Source: an uncultured Bacteroidia bacterium
GTDB taxonomy: Bacteria; Bacteroidota; Bacteroidia; Bacteroidales; F082
Assembly: GCA_902770835.1 (NCBI GenBank)
Contig: CACXUM010000019.1
Location: 1-64,000 of the forward strand
Direction of reading: 5' to 3'
Length of the DNA stretch: 64,000 nucleotides
The notes beneath the pieces were generated by a model. It was not told the origin of the DNA. It searched no databases and saw nothing but the letters and a program-made list of their open reading frames with translations. Of this stretch, positions 42,981-51,846 are shown piece by piece (the first letter of the stretch is position 1; every line of letters begins with the position of its first letter). The position numbers and the translations under genes were made by a program.

Positions 42981-43046
42981 AATTCCTAGTTTTTTCAAAT
43001 AGCAAATTCTGTTCGATTCATTTTTCAAATTCCTTTAGCCCCCAAC

Positions 43047-44654
43047 CTACATCCTGAACACCCCAAACTGCTGCGGCGGGAAGGGCTGGTTCAAGGAGGC
43101 GGCGATGCCCAAGGCGAGGATTTTGCGTGTGTCGACGGGGTCGATGATGCCGTCGTCCCAGAGGCGGGCGGTACTGTAGAAGGCCGAGCCTTCGTAGTCG
43201 TATTTGGCCAAGATTTCCTTCTTCAGCTGCGCGATTTCGTCCTTCGGCACTTCAAGGCCTTTGTATTTGTATTGGTCTTCCTTCACCGTGGCAAGGACGC
43301 TGGCCGCCTGCTCGCCGCCCATGACGGAGATTTTGGCGTTGGGCCACATGAAAAGCAGCCTCGGACTGTAGGCGCGACCCGCCATGCCGTAGTTGCCCGC
43401 ACCAAACGAGCCTCCGAAGATGACGGTGAACTTCGGCACGTTGGCATTGCTCACCGCGTGTACCATCTTGGCACCGTCCTTGGCGATGCCGCCCTGCTCG
43501 TACTGCTTGCCCACCATAAAGCCCGTGATGTTCTGCAAAAACACCAACGGGATGTTCCTTTGGCAGCATAGCTCGATAAAGTGCGTGGCTTTTAGTGCTG
43601 ATTCTGAGAATAATACGCCAAAGTTGGCAAGGATGCCCACGGGGAAGCCCATCAAATGCGCGAAACCGCAAACAAGCGTGGTGGCATACCTCGACTTGAA
43701 CTCCTGGAAACGGCTGCCGTCCACGATTCTGGCGATAATCTCACGAGGGTCGACCAACTTGTGGAAATCGATGGGCGCGAGGCCGTAGAGGTCGTGCGGG
43801 TCGTAGAGAGGTGCCTCAACGGGCAACATGTCCAGTTTTTGCCGATGGCTTTTCTCCAAGGTCTTGAAGATGTTGCGGCAGATCTGTAAAGCGTGTTGGT
43901 CGTTTTCGGCCAAGTGGTCTGCGACGCCTGAAATCGAGGTGTGCATCTCGCCGCCGCCCAATTCCTCTGCTGTTACCACCTCACCCGTGGCGGCCTTCAC
44001 CAAGGGAGGTCCGCCGAGGTAAATCGTGCCTTGGTTGCGCACGATGATGGTCTCATCGCTCATGGCTGGAACGTAGGCACCGCCCGCCGTACACATACCC
44101 ATCACGATGGCGATTTGCGGGATGCCCAAGGCCGACATGCGGGCTTGGTTGTAGAAAAACCGCCCGAAGTGGTCGCGGTCGGGGAAGACCGTGTCTTGCT
44201 CGGGAAGGAAGGCGCCGCCGCTGTCGACCATATAGACGCAAGGCAAGTGGTTTTCCATCGCAATCTCTTGGGCGCGAAGGTGTTTCTTCACGGTGTATTG
44301 CATATAGGTACCGCCTTTCACGGTGGCGTCGTTGGCCACAATGACCGCCTCCCTACCTTGAATCACGCCGATGCCGGTGATGATTCCCGCCGAGGGGAAG
44401 TCATTGTTATAGGTATCGTAAGCCGCCATCGGCGAAAGTTCGAGGAACGGCGTGTTCGGGTCGATGAGCAGGTCGATGCGCTCGCGGGCAAGGAGTTTGT
44501 TGCGTTTCTTATGCTTGGCCACAGCACTTTCGCCGCCACCTTGCATCGAGGCCGACATCGCCTCGCGGTATTGCGCCATCAGCGCGAGCATGTTTTTCTC
44601 GTTCTGCTTGAACTCTTCGGAGTCGGTGCGTATGTTGGATTTCAGGACTTGCAT
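43047..44654 (-). CDS. Acyl-CoA carboxylase carboxyltransferase (methylcrotonoyl-CoA carboxylase beta-like)
   Basis: 535 residues, two crotonase-like halves: [11 protein letters not shown] near 115, M-V-D-S-G-G-A near 142-148, [12 protein letters not shown] near 186-197, and [11 protein letters not shown] near 416-426. The length and [16 protein letters not shown] fit the beta subunit of methylcrotonoyl-CoA or related acyl-CoA carboxylases. It transfers CO2 from carboxybiotin to the acyl-CoA. The biotin-carboxylase and carrier subunits are not adjacent, so the substrate is uncertain. The -7 box lies at 44675-44682. Confidence 0.88.
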   Translation of the reverse strand: MQVLKSNIRTDSEEFKQNEKNMLALMAQYREAMSASMQGGGESAVAKHKKRNKLLARERIDLLIDPNTPFLELSPMAAYDTYNNDFPSAGIITGIGVIQGREAVIVANDATVKGGTYMQYTVKKHLRAQEIAMENHLPCVYMVDSGGAFLPEQDTVFPDRDHFGRFFYNQARMSALGIPQIAIVMGMCTAGGAYVPAMSDETIIVRNQGTIYLGGPPLVKAATGEVVTAEELGGGEMHTSISGVADHLAENDQHALQICRNIFKTLEKSHRQKLDMLPVEAPLYDPHDLYGLAPIDFHKLVDPREIIARIVDGSRFQEFKSRYATTLVCGFAHLMGFPVGILANFGVLFSESALKATHFIELCCQRNIPLVFLQNITGFMVGKQYEQGGIAKDGAKMVHAVSNANVPKFTVIFGGSFGAGNYGMAGRAYSPRLLFMWPNAKISVMGGEQAASVLATVKEDQYKYKGLEVPKDEIAQLKKEILAKYDYEGSAFYSTARLWDDGIIDPVDTRKILALGIAASLNQPFPPQQFGVFRM

Positions 44655-44674
44655 GGTATTATAGATTGAAAGCA

Positions 44675-44682
44675 CAAAAATA
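44675..44682 (-). promoter_or_regulatory. -7 box of the carboxyltransferase gene
   Basis: CAAAAATA reads TATTTTTG on the minus strand, 20 bases before ATG 44654. It argues against the longer start at 44675. Confidence 0.55.
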
Positions 44683-44773
44683 GTGAAAAAAACGAAAGCA
44701 AAAAGTAGGATTGAAATATTTCCCTTATCTTTGCCGTTTTAAATATCGTTGTTGCGAAAAACGAAGCAAGAAA

Positions 44774-45652
44774 ATGTCCGAAAAGAGTTCAAGCAAAAGC
44801 CGCGTGGCAGGGTCCTATTTCATGTCGCTGATGAGTATCACGCTGGTACTCTTTCTGTTAGGCGTGTTTGCCCTGCTGATGATGCATGCGCAGATACTCT
44901 CCAACCACCTCAAGGAAAACATCGGCTTCGAAATCGTGATGAACAGCAACGTAAAGGAAGCCAAGATTCTGCAACTGCAACAGGAACTCGATGCCATGCC
45001 CGCCGTGAAATCCACCGAATACATCACCAAGGAGGAGGCTATCCGCCGCCTGAGCGAAGACCTCGGCGAAGACTTCCTGCAATGGCTCGGCAACGAGGAA
45101 AACCCGCTCCTTCCTTCCCTCGATGTGCGCTTCAACGCGGCCTACGCCAACAGCGACAGCCTCAGCGTCATCCAAGCCCAACTGCTGAAAAACAAGGACG
45201 TCAAGGAGGTTTACTACCAAAAATCGCTCGTCAACCTGATTAATCAGAATGTCAGTCGCATAGGACTCGCCCTTATGGTGGCCAGCCTCATCATGCTCAT
45301 CATCGCCATCACATTGATACGCAACACGATACGGCTCTCGATTTACTCGAAGCGTTTCCTTGTGCGCAGTATGCAGTTGGTGGGTGCCACGCCAGCGTTC
45401 ATCCGCCGGCCTTTCATCAAGAGCGGCATTTCGCAGGGCTTCTTTGGGGCTTTGTTGGCCGACATTTTCTTGGCCTTGCTGCTTTACGGACTTATGAAAC
45501 GCCTTCCCGAACTGACACTAATTCAAGACTATACCATCATCATCGGCATTTTTGCCGGCATCATCGTTTTGGGCATCCTGCTCGGCGGACTCTCCACCCG
45601 ACTCGCCCTCCGGAAATACCTCAACGCCGATGTCGATCGACTATACGCATAA
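44774..45652 (+). CDS. ftsX: Cell division protein FtsX
   Basis: 292 residues from ATG 44774. Four membrane segments in FtsX order (one near 25-45, then three in the C-terminal half) with a periplasmic loop between the first two. FtsX with the FtsE ATPase activates peptidoglycan hydrolases at the septum. ftsE is not adjacent here, as is common in Bacteroidota. It starts the run ftsX - DUF3098 - uppP - truB - queA. Confidence 0.9.
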   Translation: MSEKSSSKSRVAGSYFMSLMSITLVLFLLGVFALLMMHAQILSNHLKENIGFEIVMNSNVKEAKILQLQQELDAMPAVKSTEYITKEEAIRRLSEDLGEDFLQWLGNEENPLLPSLDVRFNAAYANSDSLSVIQAQLLKNKDVKEVYYQKSLVNLINQNVSRIGLALMVASLIMLIIAITLIRNTIRLSIYSKRFLVRSMQLVGATPAFIRRPFIKSGISQGFFGALLADIFLALLLYGLMKRLPELTLIQDYTIIIGIFAGIIVLGILLGGLSTRLALRKYLNADVDRLYA

Positions 45653-45665
45653 AAGTTAAGGGGGT

Positions 45666-45689
45666 CTGAGCCTGTCGAAGAGCCCGAAC
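45666..45689 (+). repeat. Dispersed CTGAGCCTGTCGAAG repeat, intergenic copy
   Basis: CTGAGCCTGTCGAAGAGCCC in the gap between ftsX and the DUF3098 gene. Same core as the copy inside mvaD (985-1003). Confidence 0.75.
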
Positions 45690-45720
45690 AATCAAACGAT
45701 AAACCATTAAACAACATAAC

Positions 45721-45993
45721 ATGGCAAAAGAAACAACAAAGAAAGAAGCGGTCGAAAACCTTGACGACCAGAAAGTCATGCCCTTTGGCAGACAAAACTA
45801 CATCATCGTGCTCATCGGCCTCGCCCTCATCGCATTGGGGTTCATCCTGATGATTGGCGGCGGCTCCACCGACCCTGATGTGTTCAACGAGAAAATGTTT
45901 AACTTCCAGCGACTTACCCTTGCCCCGATTTTGGTCTTGGCTGGCTTTGTCGTTGAAATCGTCGCAATATTCTGGAAAGGGAAAAACAAATGA
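45721..45993 (+). CDS. DUF3098 membrane protein
   Basis: 90 residues with two membrane helices ([13 protein letters not shown] and [12 protein letters not shown]) joined by S-T-D-P-D-V-F-N. This layout is typical of DUF3098, a conserved Bacteroidota protein usually found next to ftsX and uppP. The function is unknown but the context suggests envelope biology. It overlaps uppP by four bases. Confidence 0.88.
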   Translation: MAKETTKKEAVENLDDQKVMPFGRQNYIIVLIGLALIALGFILMIGGGSTDPDVFNEKMFNFQRLTLAPILVLAGFVVEIVAIFWKGKNK

Positions 45994-46811
45994 ACTGGTT
46001 ACAAGCATTATTACTCGGTATTATTCAAGGCTTGACGGAATACCTTCCCGTCAGCAGCAGCGGCCATTTGGCCATCGGTCAAGCACTCTTTGGTCTCGAA
46101 GACGGCGAATCGAACCTCACTTTCACGGTCTTGCTCCATGTGGCCACCGTGCTCAGCACCTTGGTCATCCTCTGGAAGGAAATCGTGTGGATTATCAAGG
46201 ATTTGTTCACCAAACAATCTTGGAATGGTTACCAAAACCTGAACGGCGGCACGAAATACGCCATCAACATCCTCATTTCCATGATTCCCGTGGCATTGGT
46301 AGGCTTCTTACTCAAAGATAAGGTGGAGGAAGTTTTCGGCTCAGGTCTGCTCATCGTGGGCATCATGCTCTTGGTAACGGCCTCATTATTAGCCTTCTCC
46401 TATTTCGCTAAACCAAGACAAAAGGAAAACATCAGCCCCTTGCACGCTTTCATTATCGGTATCGCCCAAGCCTGCGCCGTCATGCCGGGTTTGTCGCGCT
46501 CAGGCTCAACGATTGCCACAGGTTTGCTCCTCGGCAACAAAAAGGAAAAACTGGCCCAATTCTCCTTCCTGATGGTCATTCCGCCCATCTTGGGTGAGGC
46601 ACTTTTGGACATCAAGGACATCTTCGAGGTCGGTTTCAGCGAGGCCATGAGCGGCATTTCGCCCGTGGCGGCCATCGTCGGGTTCTTGGCTGCGTTCATC
46701 TTCGGCTGCATCGCCTGCAAGTGGATGATCAACATCGTGAAGAAGGGCAAACTGATTTGGTTTGCAGTGTATTGTGCCATCGTCGGCATCGTCGCCATAA
46801 TCTTCGCCTGA
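45990..46811 (+). CDS. uppP: Undecaprenyl-diphosphatase
   Basis: 273 residues, about eight membrane helices. It has the UppP/BacA motifs [13 protein letters not shown] near 11-23 and P-G-L-S-R-S-G-S-T near 167-175. It dephosphorylates undecaprenyl diphosphate so the lipid carrier for peptidoglycan and other polymers is recycled. Its stop is joined to the truB start (TGATG). Confidence 0.95.
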   Translation: MNWLQALLLGIIQGLTEYLPVSSSGHLAIGQALFGLEDGESNLTFTVLLHVATVLSTLVILWKEIVWIIKDLFTKQSWNGYQNLNGGTKYAINILISMIPVALVGFLLKDKVEEVFGSGLLIVGIMLLVTASLLAFSYFAKPRQKENISPLHAFIIGIAQACAVMPGLSRSGSTIATGLLLGNKKEKLAQFSFLMVIPPILGEALLDIKDIFEVGFSEAMSGISPVAAIVGFLAAFIFGCIACKWMINIVKKGKLIWFAVYCAIVGIVAIIFA

Positions 46812-47554
46812 TGTTCGACTTTGAAAGCGGCGAGGTCATCCTCATCGACAAGCCCTTGGACTGGACGTCATTCGACACGGTCAACTTCATCCGGTCGTTG
46901 GTCAACCGTTGCTATGGCATCCGCAAACTGAAGGTCGGCCATGCGGGCACTTTGGACCCTTTGGCGACGGGCTTGCTCATCATCTGCACTGGAAAGATGA
47001 CCAAGCAAATCGACACCTACCAAGCGCAGGTGAAGACTTACACTGGAACGATTCTTTTAGGACAAACCACTCCGACTTTCGACTTGGAGAGCGAGCCTAA
47101 TGCCTTCTTCCCTACTGACGGCATCACGCCAGAACAAATCGAAGCCGCACGAGTGCAGTTCATCGGCGACATCAAACAGTATCCGCCGAAGTATTCCGCC
47201 ATCAAAATCAAGGGGAAACGCGCCTTCGACTACGCCCGCTCCGACGAGGAAATCGAACTGAAAGCCCGCGACATCCATATTGACGACTTCAAACTCAGCC
47301 TCGACCGCTTCCCCGAACTCGACTTCGAGGTCACTTGCAGCAAAGGCACCTACATCCGCAGCCTCGCCAACGACTTCGGCAAGGCCTTGGGCAATGGCGC
47401 CTGCCTCACCTCGCTGCGCCGCACCCGCATCGGCGATTTCCGCGTGGAAGACGCTTGGCCTTTGGAGAAGTTCAGGCAGCATATCGTTGAAACTGGAGAA
47501 GCGTTTAAGGAGTGGAAGAGGGAACAAGAGGAAAAGCAGCAAAAACAAGGCTGA
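46811..47554 (+). CDS. truB: tRNA pseudouridine(55) synthase
   Basis: 247 residues from ATG 46811. The catalytic motif K-V-G-H-A-G-T-L-D-P-L-A-T-G sits at about residues 39-52 (Asp in G-T-L-D-P), with K-P-L-D-W-T-S-F near the start and the C-terminal G-T-Y-I-R-S-L-A. It makes pseudouridine 55 in the T-loop of tRNAs. It overlaps uppP by one base. Confidence 0.95.
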   Translation: MFDFESGEVILIDKPLDWTSFDTVNFIRSLVNRCYGIRKLKVGHAGTLDPLATGLLIICTGKMTKQIDTYQAQVKTYTGTILLGQTTPTFDLESEPNAFFPTDGITPEQIEAARVQFIGDIKQYPPKYSAIKIKGKRAFDYARSDEEIELKARDIHIDDFKLSLDRFPELDFEVTCSKGTYIRSLANDFGKALGNGACLTSLRRTRIGDFRVEDAWPLEKFRQHIVETGEAFKEWKREQEEKQQKQG

Positions 47555-47579
47555 AAATCAACATTTTATCAAAAATCAC

Positions 47580-47610
47580 TTGACAAAATTTCGTTTTTGT
47601 CGTATCTTTG
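47580..47610 (+). promoter_or_regulatory. Promoter of queA
   Basis: -33 TTG at 47580-47582, then 20 bases, then the -7 box TATCTTTG at 47603-47610, which closely fits the Bacteroidota consensus. The ATG lies 39 bases later. Confidence 0.7.
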
Positions 47611-47649
47611 TAGTTTGTTTCGGACAAAAAGCAACAAAAACAGCATACA

Positions 47650-48699
47650 ATGAAACTATCACAGTTTAAATTCAACCTGCCCAGCGAACTGATTGCGCTG
47701 CAACCCACGCAAAACCGCGATGAGGCCCGAATGATGGTCGTCGACCGCAAGACCGGAAAGATTGAGCACCGTATCTTCAAGGACTTGGTGGACTATGTGA
47801 AGGATGGCGACGTGTTCGTCATTAATAATACTAAGGTGTTCCCCGCCAAACTCTACGGCGAGAAAGAAAAGACCGGTGCCAAGATTGAAGTGCTGCTGCT
47901 CCGCGAACTGGACCATGAGAGCCGCCTTTGGGACGTGCTCGTCGACCCGGCACGCAAAATCCGCATCGGCAACAAATTGTATTTCGGCGAAGGCGACGAG
48001 TTGGTGGCCGAGGTCATTGATAACACCACCTCGCGTGGGCGCACGCTGCGTTTCCTTTACGATGGTACATACGACGAGTTCAAGAAAACCCTTTCGGGAC
48101 TTGGCCACACGCCCATCCCGAAGGAACTCAACCGCGAGGAACGTCCCGAGGATGCCGAGGACTTCCAAACCATCTACGCCAAGGTGGAAGGTGCCGTTTC
48201 GGCCCCAACCGCAGGAATGCACTTCAGCAAAATCCTGATGAAACGCCTCGAAATCATTGGTGCCTCCTTCGCCGAACTGACCCTGCACCCCGGTATGGGC
48301 AACTTCCGCGACATCGAAGTGGAAGACCTCACCAAGCACAAGCCCGACTCGGAGGAAATGTACATCGACGAGGAATGTTGCACTTTGGTCAACGAGGCCA
48401 ACGAGCGCCACAACAACGTATTTGCCGTGGGCACCACTTCTTTGAAAGCCCTCGAAACAGCCATGACCATCGGCGGAAAAATCAAGCCCTACAAAGGCTG
48501 GACGAACAAATTTATCTTCCCGCCCTACAACTTCACGGTGGCCAACTGCATGATTACCAACTTCCACCTGCCCAAGTCGCCGATGATGATGGAGGTGGCC
48601 GCCTTTGCCGGCTACGATGTGCTGATGAAGGCCTACAAGGAAGCCGTCGCCGAGAAGTACCGTTTCTTCACATACGGGGACGCGATGCTGATAATTTAA
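47650..48699 (+). CDS. queA: S-adenosylmethionine:tRNA ribosyltransferase-isomerase
   Basis: 349 residues with QueA motifs: F-N-L-P-S-E-L-I-A near the start, [15 protein letters not shown] near 50-64, A-P-T-A-G-M-H-F near 188-195, and N-F-H-L-P-K-S near 300. It adds the epoxycyclopentanediol group of queuosine to tRNA. It has its own promoter, 39 bases upstream, but continues the truB block. Downstream is glyS. Confidence 0.95.
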   Translation: MKLSQFKFNLPSELIALQPTQNRDEARMMVVDRKTGKIEHRIFKDLVDYVKDGDVFVINNTKVFPAKLYGEKEKTGAKIEVLLLRELDHESRLWDVLVDPARKIRIGNKLYFGEGDELVAEVIDNTTSRGRTLRFLYDGTYDEFKKTLSGLGHTPIPKELNREERPEDAEDFQTIYAKVEGAVSAPTAGMHFSKILMKRLEIIGASFAELTLHPGMGNFRDIEVEDLTKHKPDSEEMYIDEECCTLVNEANERHNNVFAVGTTSLKALETAMTIGGKIKPYKGWTNKFIFPPYNFTVANCMITNFHLPKSPMMMEVAAFAGYDVLMKAYKEAVAEKYRFFTYGDAMLII

Positions 48700-48786
48700 G
48701 TACAAATAGTTCCAAAATGGAAATAGTTGAAATGCCAATTTGGCATTTCAAGTCAACTATAATAAAATACAGAAAATCAACAAATT

Positions 48787-50310
48787 ATGAATCAAGAAGA
48801 CTTTTTCAAAAAAATAACCGCTCATGCGAAGGAATACGGTTTCATTTTCCCTTCGAGCGAGATTTATGACGGACTATCAGCCGTTTACGACTATGGACAA
48901 AACGGTGTGGAACTGAAGAAAAACATCCGCGAATACTGGTGGAAGGCGATGGTGCAGATGCACGAAAACATCGTCGGAATCGACGCGGCCATCTTCATGC
49001 ACCCCACCACTTGGAAGGCTTCGGGACACGTCGATGCCTTCAACGACCCCCTCATCGACAACCGCGACTCGAAGAAACGCTACCGCGCCGATGTCTTAGT
49101 CGAGGACTATATGGCCAAGATTGAGGAAAAGATTAATAAAGAGGTGGAGAAAGCCCGCAAACGCTTTGGCGATGCCTTCAACGAAGAGCAATTCGTGACC
49201 ACCAACCCGCGCGTGCTCGAACACAAGGCCAAAATCGAGGAAATTAGCCACCGCCTCTATGGTGCTATGGAGAAAAACGACCTTGACGCCATCAAGCAAC
49301 TGATTCTTGACCTCGAAATTGTCTGCCCCATCAGCGGCACCCGCAACTGGACCGACGTGCGCCAGTTCAACCTGATGTTTGCGACCAAGATGGGCAGTGT
49401 GGCCGACGGCTCCGACACCATCTACCTGCGCCCTGAAACAGCACAAGGCATTTTCGTCAACTACCTCAACGTGCAGAAAACCGGCCGCATGAAGATTCCG
49501 TTTGGCATCGCCCAAACCGGAAAAGCCTTCCGCAATGAGATTGTGGCGCGCCAGTTCATCTTCCGTATGCGCGAGTTTGAGCAGATGGAGATGCAATTCT
49601 TCGTGCGCCCCGGCACGGAACTCGAATGGTTCCAGCACTGGAAGCAAGAACGCCTCAACTGGCACCTCTCATTAGGCTTGCCCGCAGAGAAATACCGCTT
49701 CCACGACCACGAGAAATTGGCTCACTACGCTAATGCCGCCACCGACATCGAGTTTGACTTCCCCTTCGGTTTCAAGGAACTCGAAGGCATCCACAGCCGC
49801 ACCGACTTCGACCTCTCGGCCCACGCCAAATACTCAGGCAAGAAACTCCAGTACTTCGACCCCGACACCAACGAGAGCTACACGCCTTACGTCATCGAGA
49901 CCTCCATCGGCCTCGACCGCATGTTCCTCGCCATGTTCAGCAACGCCTTCACCGAGGAGAAGCTGGAAGACGGCTCGGAGCGCGTGGTGCTGAAGCTGCC
50001 GGCCATCCTCGCCCCTTACAAGGTCGCCGTGCTGCCGTTGGTCAAGAAAGACGGTCTGCCGGAGAAGGCCCGCGAGATCATCGATTCGCTGAAGGCCGAT
50101 TTCATGTGCCAATACGAAGAGAAAGACTCCATCGGCAAACGCTACCGCAGACAAGATGCCATCGGCACGCCGATGTGCGTGACAGTCGACAATGACACCT
50201 TGGTCGACAACACCGTCACCGTGCGCGACCGCGACACGATGCAGCAGGTGCGCGTCCCGATAGATAACCTTCGCACGATGATATTCGACGAATTGAAGCC
50301 GAAGAAGTAA
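48787..50310 (+). CDS. glyS: Glycine-tRNA ligase (single-subunit type)
   Basis: 507 residues, alpha2-type class II synthetase. N-terminal F-I-F-P-S-S-E-I-Y near 19-27; the motif 2 region R-P-E-T-A-Q-G-I-F-V near 217-226 and Q-T-G-K-A-F-R-N-E; motif 3 G-L-D-R-M-F near 376-381; and the C-terminal anticodon-binding domain. It charges tRNA-Gly. A hairpin terminator follows at 50354-50388. Confidence 0.96.
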   Translation: MNQEDFFKKITAHAKEYGFIFPSSEIYDGLSAVYDYGQNGVELKKNIREYWWKAMVQMHENIVGIDAAIFMHPTTWKASGHVDAFNDPLIDNRDSKKRYRADVLVEDYMAKIEEKINKEVEKARKRFGDAFNEEQFVTTNPRVLEHKAKIEEISHRLYGAMEKNDLDAIKQLILDLEIVCPISGTRNWTDVRQFNLMFATKMGSVADGSDTIYLRPETAQGIFVNYLNVQKTGRMKIPFGIAQTGKAFRNEIVARQFIFRMREFEQMEMQFFVRPGTELEWFQHWKQERLNWHLSLGLPAEKYRFHDHEKLAHYANAATDIEFDFPFGFKELEGIHSRTDFDLSAHAKYSGKKLQYFDPDTNESYTPYVIETSIGLDRMFLAMFSNAFTEEKLEDGSERVVLKLPAILAPYKVAVLPLVKKDGLPEKAREIIDSLKADFMCQYEEKDSIGKRYRRQDAIGTPMCVTVDNDTLVDNTVTVRDRDTMQQVRVPIDNLRTMIFDELKPKK

Positions 50311-50353
50311 TGGGATGCCCTAAAGGGCAGAAATTGATCAAAAATCTTGTTTT

Positions 50354-50388
50354 AAAATCTCTCAAAAATTATTTTTGGGAGATTTTTT
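50354..50388 (+). terminator. Terminator after glyS
   Basis: 16-base arms AAAATCTCTCAAAAAT and ATTTTTGGGAGATTTT (one mismatch), followed by a T-run. Confidence 0.75.
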
Positions 50389-50403
50389 CTGCGTATTCGT
50401 ATC

Positions 50404-50464
50404 ATCATTTTATTTTTATGATGAAATTTTTATCATTTTTTTAGCATGATAACAATAAAATGAT
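50404..50464 (+). repeat. Five ATSAT elements at exact 14-base spacing
   Basis: ATCAT or ATGAT begins at 50404, 50418, 50432, 50446 and 50460, every 14 bases (with an extra ATCAT at 50401). The array ends at the -7 box 50465-50472. Inverted arms TCATTTTATT and AATAAAATGA span most of it. Confidence 0.75.
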
Positions 50465-50472
50465 TATCTTTG
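50465..50472 (+). promoter_or_regulatory. -7 box of the ATPase gene
   Basis: TATCTTTG, 17 bases before ATG 50490. The ATG at 50460 is upstream of it and is rejected as the start. Confidence 0.6.
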
Positions 50473-50489
50473 CCGAAAATTTGAACGCC

Positions 50490-51608
50490 ATGATTTACAA
50501 TCCTTTCATCACATCGGGTTATGTTTCGCCCGAATACTTTTGCGACCGCGAAAACGAAACACGACAGTTGGTTCAAAACATACAGGGACACAGCCACACG
50601 GTGCTTATCTCGCCGCGCCGCATGGGCAAGACAGGCCTCATCGAGCATTGCTTCAACCAAGAAGTCATCAAAAACGATTACCACACGTTTTTCCTCGACA
50701 TCTACTCCACCATGAACCTCAATGATTTCGTGTTTCTGTTGGGCAACCGAATTTGCAGAAGTTTGAAAACCAAAGACAAGCAATTGATGGAAATGTTTGT
50801 CAAAGTGGTGAAATCCATCCAATTCACTATCGGTTTTGACGAGGCTGGGATGATGAACGGTTCTTTCGGCCTCGGCGACATCAAGGATTCACAAAAGTCG
50901 TTGGAAGAGATTTTCCAATATTTGGAGGAAGCCAAACGGCCTTGCGTGGTGGCCATCGACGAGTTCCAGCAGATTGAAAAATACCCGGAAAAGAACGTGG
51001 AGGCCCTGCTGCGCACTTATATCCAGCATTGCAACAATGCCACTTTCATCTTTGCGGGCAGTCAGCGGCATATCATCCAAAACATGTTTGCTTCGGCATC
51101 CAAACCATTCTACAACAGTTCGAACATGATGAGCCTCGCCCCTATCGCAAAGGAAAAATATGTCGAGTTTGCCGTGCGAATGTTCGCCATTTTTGGAAAA
51201 GTGTGTGCTCCAGAATATATTGACAATCTGTATGATACCTTGGAAGGCCACACTTGGTATATGCAGGCGGTGCTATATTTGGCATTTTACATGACAGACA
51301 AAAAATGTTCACCAACCATAATTAATGAGGCGTTGATAAAGCGAGTCACCGACAATGAGGATGTCTTTGAATCCATGTATTACGGGTTGAGCGAAAGGCA
51401 ACGCTCGACACTGAAAGCCGTTGCCGCCGAAGGCAAGGCCAAACAAACGCAGTCGGTGGCGTTCATCAAGAAATACGGCCTGACCTCAGCAAGTTCGGTG
51501 CAGTCGGCCATTCGCCAGCTGATGGACAAGGATTTGGTGACGACAGAGAAAGGTTCCTATCGTGTTGACGACCGTTTCTTCGGGTTTTGGCTGAAGAATC
51601 AACTGTAA
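50490..51608 (+). CDS. AAA/STAND ATPase
   Basis: 372 residues. Walker A S-P-R-R-M-G-K-T near 41-48, Walker B V-V-A-I-D-E-F-Q-Q near 153-161, G-S-Q-R-H sensor near 190-194, and a winged-helix C-terminus (R-Q-R-S-T-L-K-A-V-A, then S-S-V-Q-S-A-I-R-Q-L). It belongs to the archaeal-type AAA ATPase group related to AAA_14 and DUF234 proteins. Monocistronic between two hairpin terminators. No partner gene is visible, so its function is unknown. Confidence 0.82.
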   Translation: MIYNPFITSGYVSPEYFCDRENETRQLVQNIQGHSHTVLISPRRMGKTGLIEHCFNQEVIKNDYHTFFLDIYSTMNLNDFVFLLGNRICRSLKTKDKQLMEMFVKVVKSIQFTIGFDEAGMMNGSFGLGDIKDSQKSLEEIFQYLEEAKRPCVVAIDEFQQIEKYPEKNVEALLRTYIQHCNNATFIFAGSQRHIIQNMFASASKPFYNSSNMMSLAPIAKEKYVEFAVRMFAIFGKVCAPEYIDNLYDTLEGHTWYMQAVLYLAFYMTDKKCSPTIINEALIKRVTDNEDVFESMYYGLSERQRSTLKAVAAEGKAKQTQSVAFIKKYGLTSASSVQSAIRQLMDKDLVTTEKGSYRVDDRFFGFWLKNQL

Positions 51609-51630
51609 CAACATAGACAACCACATAGAC

Positions 51631-51674
51631 AACAGTTGGATTTCAATTTTGTAACAAATTGAAGTCCAACTGTT
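51631..51674 (+). terminator. Terminator after the ATPase gene
   Basis: 19-base arms beginning AACAGTTGGATTTC and ending AAGTCCAACTGTT, one mismatch, six-base loop, then TTTAGTTTTTC. No gene was seen in the 238 bases 51609-51846; a -7 box TACTTTTG is at 51755-51762. Confidence 0.8.
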
Positions 51675-51846
51675 TAGTTTTTCAAACTTTTGCGAATTGA
51701 TAGACAAGGCCTCCAAAGGGCTTGACAAGTTGTTTTTCGTTTGGAGAAATGCCATACTTTTGCGTTGCGAACATCAAGACGATGAATGCGAAAGTTCTTG
51801 AACAGTTAAACAAAGGAATTATCAACAATAAAAAACATCAACAACT

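Noticed and set aside
43029-43046. Gap between the ATPase and carboxyltransferase as a separate small gene
   Set aside because: Too short and without a start; ordinary spacer.
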